Of a stretch of DNA of 64,000 nt, positions 60,323-64,000 are shown piece by piece (within the stretch, counting starts at the first letter, position 1; every line of letters begins with the position of its first letter). This DNA comes from Chitinophaga rhizosphaerae (lineage in GTDB: Bacteria > Bacteroidota > Bacteroidia > Chitinophagales > Chitinophagaceae), in contig NZ_RXLO01000003.1 in the NCBI RefSeq assembly GCF_003958645.1, positions 124,001 to 188,000 of the forward strand. Direction: 5' to 3'. The position numbers were made by a program, and so were the translations under genes. The notes below the pieces were generated by a model. That model saw only the letters and a program-made list of their open reading frames with translations, searched no databases and was not told the DNA's origin.

Positions 60323-61014
60323 GTAACGTCTTGAAAACCAACTTTTTTAAGGATATCGCACATCTCCTGGCCTTGCGGCATCTCTTTCACGGAACTCGGC
60401 AGGTACGAATAGGCCGCTTTGTTGCGGGCTACGAGCTTACCGATCGTCGGTGTAATATAACGAAAATAAAAATTATATAATTGTTTGATCGGGAAAGCTG
60501 TCGGGTTGGAGAATTCGAGGATTACGGCCATGCCGCCTGGTTTGAGGACGCGGCACATTTCGCCGAGGCCTTTCGCCAGGTTTTCGAAGTTCCGGACGCC
60601 GAAAGCCGCCGTTATGGCATCAAACGTTGCATCGGGAAAACTTATTGTTTCGGAGTCGCCCGTTTGCAGGGTGATTTTATCGCTGAAACCGGCTTTCGCT
60701 ACTTTTTCCCGGCCGATTTCGAGCATGCCTTCGGAAATATCGATGCCGGTGATATGGCCGGGGTTCAGCATCCGTTGGGCCATAATCGCCACATCACCGG
60801 TGCCGGTGGCTACGTCGAGCAGGGATTTGGGGGCCAGGGGTTTCAGTTTCCGGAGGGCTACTTTCCGCCACCAGACGTCGATCCCGAGGCTCATGAAATG
60901 GTTCATGAAGTCGTAGCGGCCGGCAATATCGTTGAACATGCTGGCCATCTGCTCCTTCTTGCTTAATTTTGACCCTTCAAAAGGAACCACTTTCTGTACG
61001 TCTTTGCTCGTCAT
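60271..61014 (-). CDS. ubiE: demethylmenaquinone methyltransferase / UbiE
   Basis: 247 residues from the ATG at 61014. SAM-dependent methyltransferase of the UbiE/MenG family: MASMFNDIAGRYDFMNHFMSLGIDVWWRKVALRKL, SLLDVATGTGDVAIMAQR (motif I), ITGIDISEGMLEIGREKV, TFDAITAAFGVRNF, MCRVLKPGGMAVILEFSNP. Adds the last methyl group to menaquinone. A -7 element TACCTTTG reads on the minus strand about 10 bp before the start, in the divergent gap to engB. Confidence 0.96.
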   Translation of the reverse strand: MTSKDVQKVVPFEGSKLSKKEQMASMFNDIAGRYDFMNHFMSLGIDVWWRKVALRKLKPLAPKSLLDVATGTGDVAIMAQRMLNPGHITGIDISEGMLEIGREKVAKAGFSDKITLQTGDSETISFPDATFDAITAAFGVRNFENLAKGLGEMCRVLKPGGMAVILEFSNPTAFPIKQLYNFYFRYITPTIGKLVARNKAAYSYLPSSVKEMPQGQEMCDILKKVGFQDVTCKTLTFGICSVYCATR

Positions 61015-61055
61015 AATGGGGCAAAGGTAACAGAGGGGCCGCAAATGGAAAAATT

Positions 61056-61664
61056 ATGGTGATCAAATCTGCAGAATACCTCATCAGCAACGTCGACTGG
61101 GAAAAATGCCCTGTGGCCGACAAACCGGAATACGCCTTCATCGGCCGTTCCAACGTCGGCAAATCGAGCCTGATCAACTTGCTGACCAGCAGGGATAAAC
61201 TGGCGAAGACCTCGGGCACGCCGGGCAAAACGCAGCTGATCAATCACTTCCTGATCAATAATCAATGGTACCTGGTGGATCTGCCGGGATATGGCTTCGC
61301 CAAGGTATCGCAGGGGCAACGTAAATCGTGGGAGCGGATGATCGAGGATTATCTGCGGAAAAGACCGAACCTCATGAACGTGTTCGTGCTGATAGACAGC
61401 CGGCATACGCCGCAGAAAATCGATATCGATTTCATCAACCAGCTCGGGGAGTGGAACATTCCGTTCCAGCTGGTGTTCACGAAGGCAGACAAAAATACGC
61501 AGCTGGAAACCAGCCGTAATACGAAAGCATTTCTCAACAAGCTGCGGGAAACCTGGCAGTTCCTGCCCGCGAGCTATGTCACTTCTACCGTAAAAAAGAC
61601 GGGCCGCGATCAGATCCTGGCGTTTATCGCCGAAATGAACGCGCGCTTCCAGGGCATCGCCTAA
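61056..61664 (+). CDS. engB: ribosome biogenesis GTP-binding protein EngB (YihA/YsxC)
   Basis: 202 residues. G1 GRSNVGKSS (residues 30-38), G3 VDLPGYGFAKVS, G4 TKADK. Normal length for the family, which helps assemble the large ribosomal subunit. It is divergent from ubiE and overlaps by 4 bp the convergent gene that follows. Confidence 0.97.
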   Translation: MVIKSAEYLISNVDWEKCPVADKPEYAFIGRSNVGKSSLINLLTSRDKLAKTSGTPGKTQLINHFLINNQWYLVDLPGYGFAKVSQGQRKSWERMIEDYLRKRPNLMNVFVLIDSRHTPQKIDIDFINQLGEWNIPFQLVFTKADKNTQLETSRNTKAFLNKLRETWQFLPASYVTSTVKKTGRDQILAFIAEMNARFQGIA

Positions 61665-62134
61665 TTCACGATCTTGTTGGCGCAGGAGCTGCTGGCAAAG
61701 GCTTCCGGCTTGGCCTTGAAGGCGAAGCCCATCCCCAGGATGTAGCCCATGGCCTCGCGTAGCGCCAGGTTGCTCTTGAACTGCGGATTGGTGTTAATGT
61801 CCGCATGTACTTCCATGTCCACATCATAATCGGTGAACAGGTCGCACAATTCATAGGCGATCTCGATGCTGCGGGCCACTTCCACGAGCATCCGCTCCTT
61901 GATGGAATACACGTCCCGCGTTTTTTCGTTGTGGATGAACATGAACCCGCCATGGCCTTCGCGCAGGAAGACGATCACGGTGGCGAATTCGGTTTCCAGG
62001 CCCTTCACCTGCGAATCGGTGCCGATGCAGACCTTTAATTTGTGCCCACGACCGGTTTCCCGGACGATGGCACGCCGCACTTCCTCCTTAATGGGCAGGT
62101 GAATGGGTTCACCATTGAATCTTCTCCATTTCAT
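61661..62134 (-). CDS. YkuK-family RNase H-like protein (DUF458)
   Basis: 157 residues. Begins MKWRRFNGEPIHLPIKEEVRRAI and contains VCIGTDSQVKGLETEFATVIVFLRE, the conserved Asp-containing GTDSQ motif of an RNase H-like fold. The middle NEKTRDVYSIKERMLVEVARSIEIAYEL and end ADINTNPQFKSNLALREAMGYILGMGFAFKAKPEAFASSSCANKIV match the YkuK family. The function is unknown. It is convergent with engB. Confidence 0.87.
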   Translation of the reverse strand: MKWRRFNGEPIHLPIKEEVRRAIVRETGRGHKLKVCIGTDSQVKGLETEFATVIVFLREGHGGFMFIHNEKTRDVYSIKERMLVEVARSIEIAYELCDLFTDYDVDMEVHADINTNPQFKSNLALREAMGYILGMGFAFKAKPEAFASSSCANKIVN

Positions 62135-62309
62135 ACAGGAATGTTTAAACGGTGATGCGTAAACGATGTGCCTTGCTGATAGTCTTTGTGCCGGTCTCCT
62201 GGGTTAAGCCTGGTATTTGGAATTATTCGAATATACGAAAATTAACTGCAGCAGAATCGTGTCTGGCAGGGAGGTGTGCGGTTTGGGGAAATCGTGTGGA
62301 TTGCAGTAA

Positions 62310-62678
62310 TCAGAATTGCCCGGTGCTCAGCAGCACGAGGGTGCAGGCCTGTTGGGGGATGATGCCGTTTTCCCGGGCGAGGGTTTCCAGTTCCGGGTTT
62401 TCGGTGCCGGGGTTGAAAATGATCCTTTTCGGGTGGAGGCTGAGGATGTAATCGTAATACTGTACCTGGTTCATGGGATTGAGGTACAGCGTCACCGTAT
62501 CCACACCGCTCAGCGCCGGATGCTCGTCGGTAACCGGCGTGTCGCCGATGGAGCCGGGGCGCTTGCCGATGGCCGTAACCGGGTGGCCATGCGCCCGGAG
62601 GCGCGTAACGGCCAGGTATCCGTAACGTTCGGGATTGGGCGAAGCGCCGAGCACAACCGTGTGTTTAGGTGTATCCAT
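62310..62678 (-). CDS. CoA-binding domain protein
   Basis: 122 residues forming one Rossmann-like CoA-binding domain: TVVLGASPNPERYGYLAVTRLRAHGHPVTAIG, TVTLYLNPMNQVQYYDYILSLHPKRIIFNPGTENPELETLARENGI. It resembles the small YccU-like proteins of the succinyl-CoA synthetase alpha type. Function unknown. The 175-bp gap 62135-62309 before it holds nothing clear. Confidence 0.88.
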   Translation of the reverse strand: MDTPKHTVVLGASPNPERYGYLAVTRLRAHGHPVTAIGKRPGSIGDTPVTDEHPALSGVDTVTLYLNPMNQVQYYDYILSLHPKRIIFNPGTENPELETLARENGIIPQQACTLVLLSTGQF

Positions 62679-62728
62679 ACTGTAAAGTTAAGCTTCTGCG
62701 GATTGGTGCGCAAAAGTTATACCATGCC

Positions 62729-63679
62729 TTAGAAAAGGTGATACCGCTTGCGCGGCAAAGCCTCTTTCACCTGCCGTAGCGCCTCCTCCACACCGGGATA
62801 TTTGAATGCATATCCCGCCTCCGTTACCCGGGTAGGCAATACCCACCTGCTTTTCAGCAGAAGTTCCGTTTCCGTCCCGATCAGCGCCGCACCGATTCGC
62901 AACATCCAGGCGGGCGCCGGCAGACCGAAGTAATATCCGCAGACTTTCTGCAAGGTAGCCGTAAAACCCCGGTTGTCTGTCGGTTGCGGGGAGCTGCAAT
63001 TGTACACCCCGCTGCAATCCCCGTGTTCCATGAAAAATTCCAGCATGCCCGCCACGTCGGCGATATGTACCCAGCTGAATTTCTGTTTTCCGCTGCCCTG
63101 GCGCCCGCCCAGGCCGAATTTCAGGAGGTTAAGGTAGGGGTCCATCACGCCGCCCTGCGCACCGATCACGATTGCCATGCGGAGGATCACCTTTCGTGTG
63201 CCGGGTGTTTCCTGGCGGTTGAAAGCGCTTTCCCAACGCTGGCATACCTGCACGGAGAAGTCGCTGTGGAACTCTCCGGTGTATTCGTCCATGGGCCGGT
63301 CTTCGGCATGCCGGTAAATAGTGGCGGACGCGGCGTTCACCCATAATGCGGGCGGATTCTTGCAGCGGCGGACGGCCGCTCCGAGCGCTTCGGTGCTGCG
63401 GGTCCTGCTGTCGAAAATCTCGTTTTTATTGGCAGGAGTATACCGGCAGTTGACGCTTTTGCCACAGAGGTTGAGGAGCAGGTCTGCGCCCTCGAGCGCG
63501 GTGGCCCAGTTGCCCAAAGTGGCGCCATCCCAATGCAGGAAACTGACATTGCCATGCGCCGGGGGCGCCGGTTGGCTACGGGTCAGGATAACGATGAAGT
63601 TGTTCTCTCCCCATTCCTCCACCAAACCTTTCCCGATGAAACCGGCGCCGCCGGCGATGACAATGCGTTTGTTTTTCAT
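62729..63679 (-). CDS. TIGR01777 family SDR epimerase
   Basis: 316 residues. NAD(P) loop VIAGGAGFIGKGLVEEWG at the start, then NLCGKSVNCRYTPANKNEIFDSRTRSTEALGAAVRRC and ALWVNAASATIYRH, where the Ser and Tyr serve as catalytic residues in the extended SDR fold. The C-terminal DUF1731-like part (APAWMLRIGAALIGTETELLLKSRWVLPTRVTEAGYAFKYPGVEEAL) is typical of TIGR01777. Substrate unknown. It is in the same direction as the CoA-binding gene, 50 bp upstream of it. Confidence 0.92.
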   Translation of the reverse strand: MKNKRIVIAGGAGFIGKGLVEEWGENNFIVILTRSQPAPPAHGNVSFLHWDGATLGNWATALEGADLLLNLCGKSVNCRYTPANKNEIFDSRTRSTEALGAAVRRCKNPPALWVNAASATIYRHAEDRPMDEYTGEFHSDFSVQVCQRWESAFNRQETPGTRKVILRMAIVIGAQGGVMDPYLNLLKFGLGGRQGSGKQKFSWVHIADVAGMLEFFMEHGDCSGVYNCSSPQPTDNRGFTATLQKVCGYYFGLPAPAWMLRIGAALIGTETELLLKSRWVLPTRVTEAGYAFKYPGVEEALRQVKEALPRKRYHLF

Positions 63680-63752
63680 AATAATTGAAAATTCAGAAAT
63701 AATTGAAATATATTATCAAACGAGTATCCATTTGTGGAATGTCGTTAAAAAA

Positions 63753-64000
63753 TCAGCGGATCACTTTCATGAGGGTGCTGTAGAACCAGTTTTCTTCCGA
63801 CTTGATGAACGCGTTAAGAGCAGCGTCTGTCTGGTGGGCGAATTTCTGGATATTCTGCATCGTGTCCCGGAAGGCGCGAACGTTTTTGTCTTTCGGGTCC
63901 CCTTCCACTTTACTGAGTTGGAGGAGGACTTTGAGGATCGGGTCGAGCTCTCGTTTCTTCCTTTCCCGGGCGATGGCGGTCCCTACTTTCCAGATATCTT
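63753..64000 (-). CDS. C-terminal end of an unknown protein (partial)
   Basis: An open frame on the minus strand runs in from the right edge and stops with TGA at 63755-63753, giving 82 codons. It encodes DIWKVGTAIARERKKRELDP..., then an alpha-helical, charged stretch ending NWFYSTLMKVIR. No family was recognised. Its start lies outside the window. Confidence 0.6.
   Translation of the reverse strand, partial: DIWKVGTAIARERKKRELDPILKVLLQLSKVEGDPKDKNVRAFRDTMQNIQKFAHQTDAALNAFIKSEENWFYSTLMKVIR

Noticed and set aside
1..64000. CRISPR arrays, insertion sequences, prophage and tRNA/rRNA genes
   Set aside because: None was seen: no regularly spaced repeat array with spacers, no transposase or integrase motif, and no cloverleaf found by eye in the gene-free stretches. 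A tRNA or covariance scan was not possible here.

Overview
The window is chromosomal DNA of a fairly GC-rich Bacteroidota bacterium, most probably a member of the Chitinophagaceae (Chitinophaga-like). The basis is protein content: a type IX secretion (T9SS) gene porT, a T9SS C-terminal sorting domain, a FecI/FecR/TonB-receptor set with STN domain, DUF4249, DUF1800/DUF1501, DUF1080 and ThuA proteins. It also shows Bacteroidota-type promoters (TTTG, about 19-20 nt, TAnnTTTG). No rRNA, tRNA, CRISPR, insertion sequence or prophage was recognised.

Layout. 1-7.9 kb: a sugar catabolism operon (transporter tail, Gfo/Idh/MocA oxidoreductase, sugar isomerase, cytochrome c, DUF1080 hydrolase, two ThuA proteins). 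The last gene is a very large fusion of ThuA, PQQ-type dehydrogenase, PKD, cytochrome c and a C-terminal sugar-binding-like region. 8.2-9.2 kb: a TMEM220-like membrane protein and a 0.58 kb non-coding stretch with hairpins. 9.2-16.0 kb: a complete ebo metabolite-traffic cluster, eboABCDEF. 16.1-22.9 kb: two DUF1080 proteins, a DJ-1/PfpI protein, a solitary atpG, scpB with a very acidic tail, a RES/Xre toxin-antitoxin pair, and a LytTR regulator with a truncated receiver.

23.1-33.6 kb: housekeeping genes rny, zapA, a ZapB-like coiled coil, pheT, dnaB, a MATE transporter and rsmE. A second, diverged RES/Xre pair sits between zapA and the ZapB-like gene. 33.7-41.9 kb: terC, pyrD, a FecI sigma, FecR anti-sigma, TonB receptor and DUF4249 lipoprotein signalling/import set, and a thiolase. 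42.1-45.4 kb: a DUF1800/DUF1501 pair.

45.4-50.1 kb: a candidate zinc uptake locus. It has a small His/Cys-rich membrane protein, a ZnuD-like TonB receptor, an acidic/His-rich lipoprotein and a convergent AztD-like beta-propeller. Both of its promoters carry the same TGCAACnnnGTTGCA palindrome, so the two units look like one metal-controlled regulon. This is the most interesting new-looking system here.

50.4-64 kb: DUF983, an ABC exporter and an EF-G-like GTPase sharing a divergent control region, a ComM-type ATPase, a MutS-like ATPase, pyrC, porT, menaquinone methyltransferase, engB, a YkuK-like protein, a CoA-binding protein, a TIGR01777 epimerase and a gene cut by the window edge.
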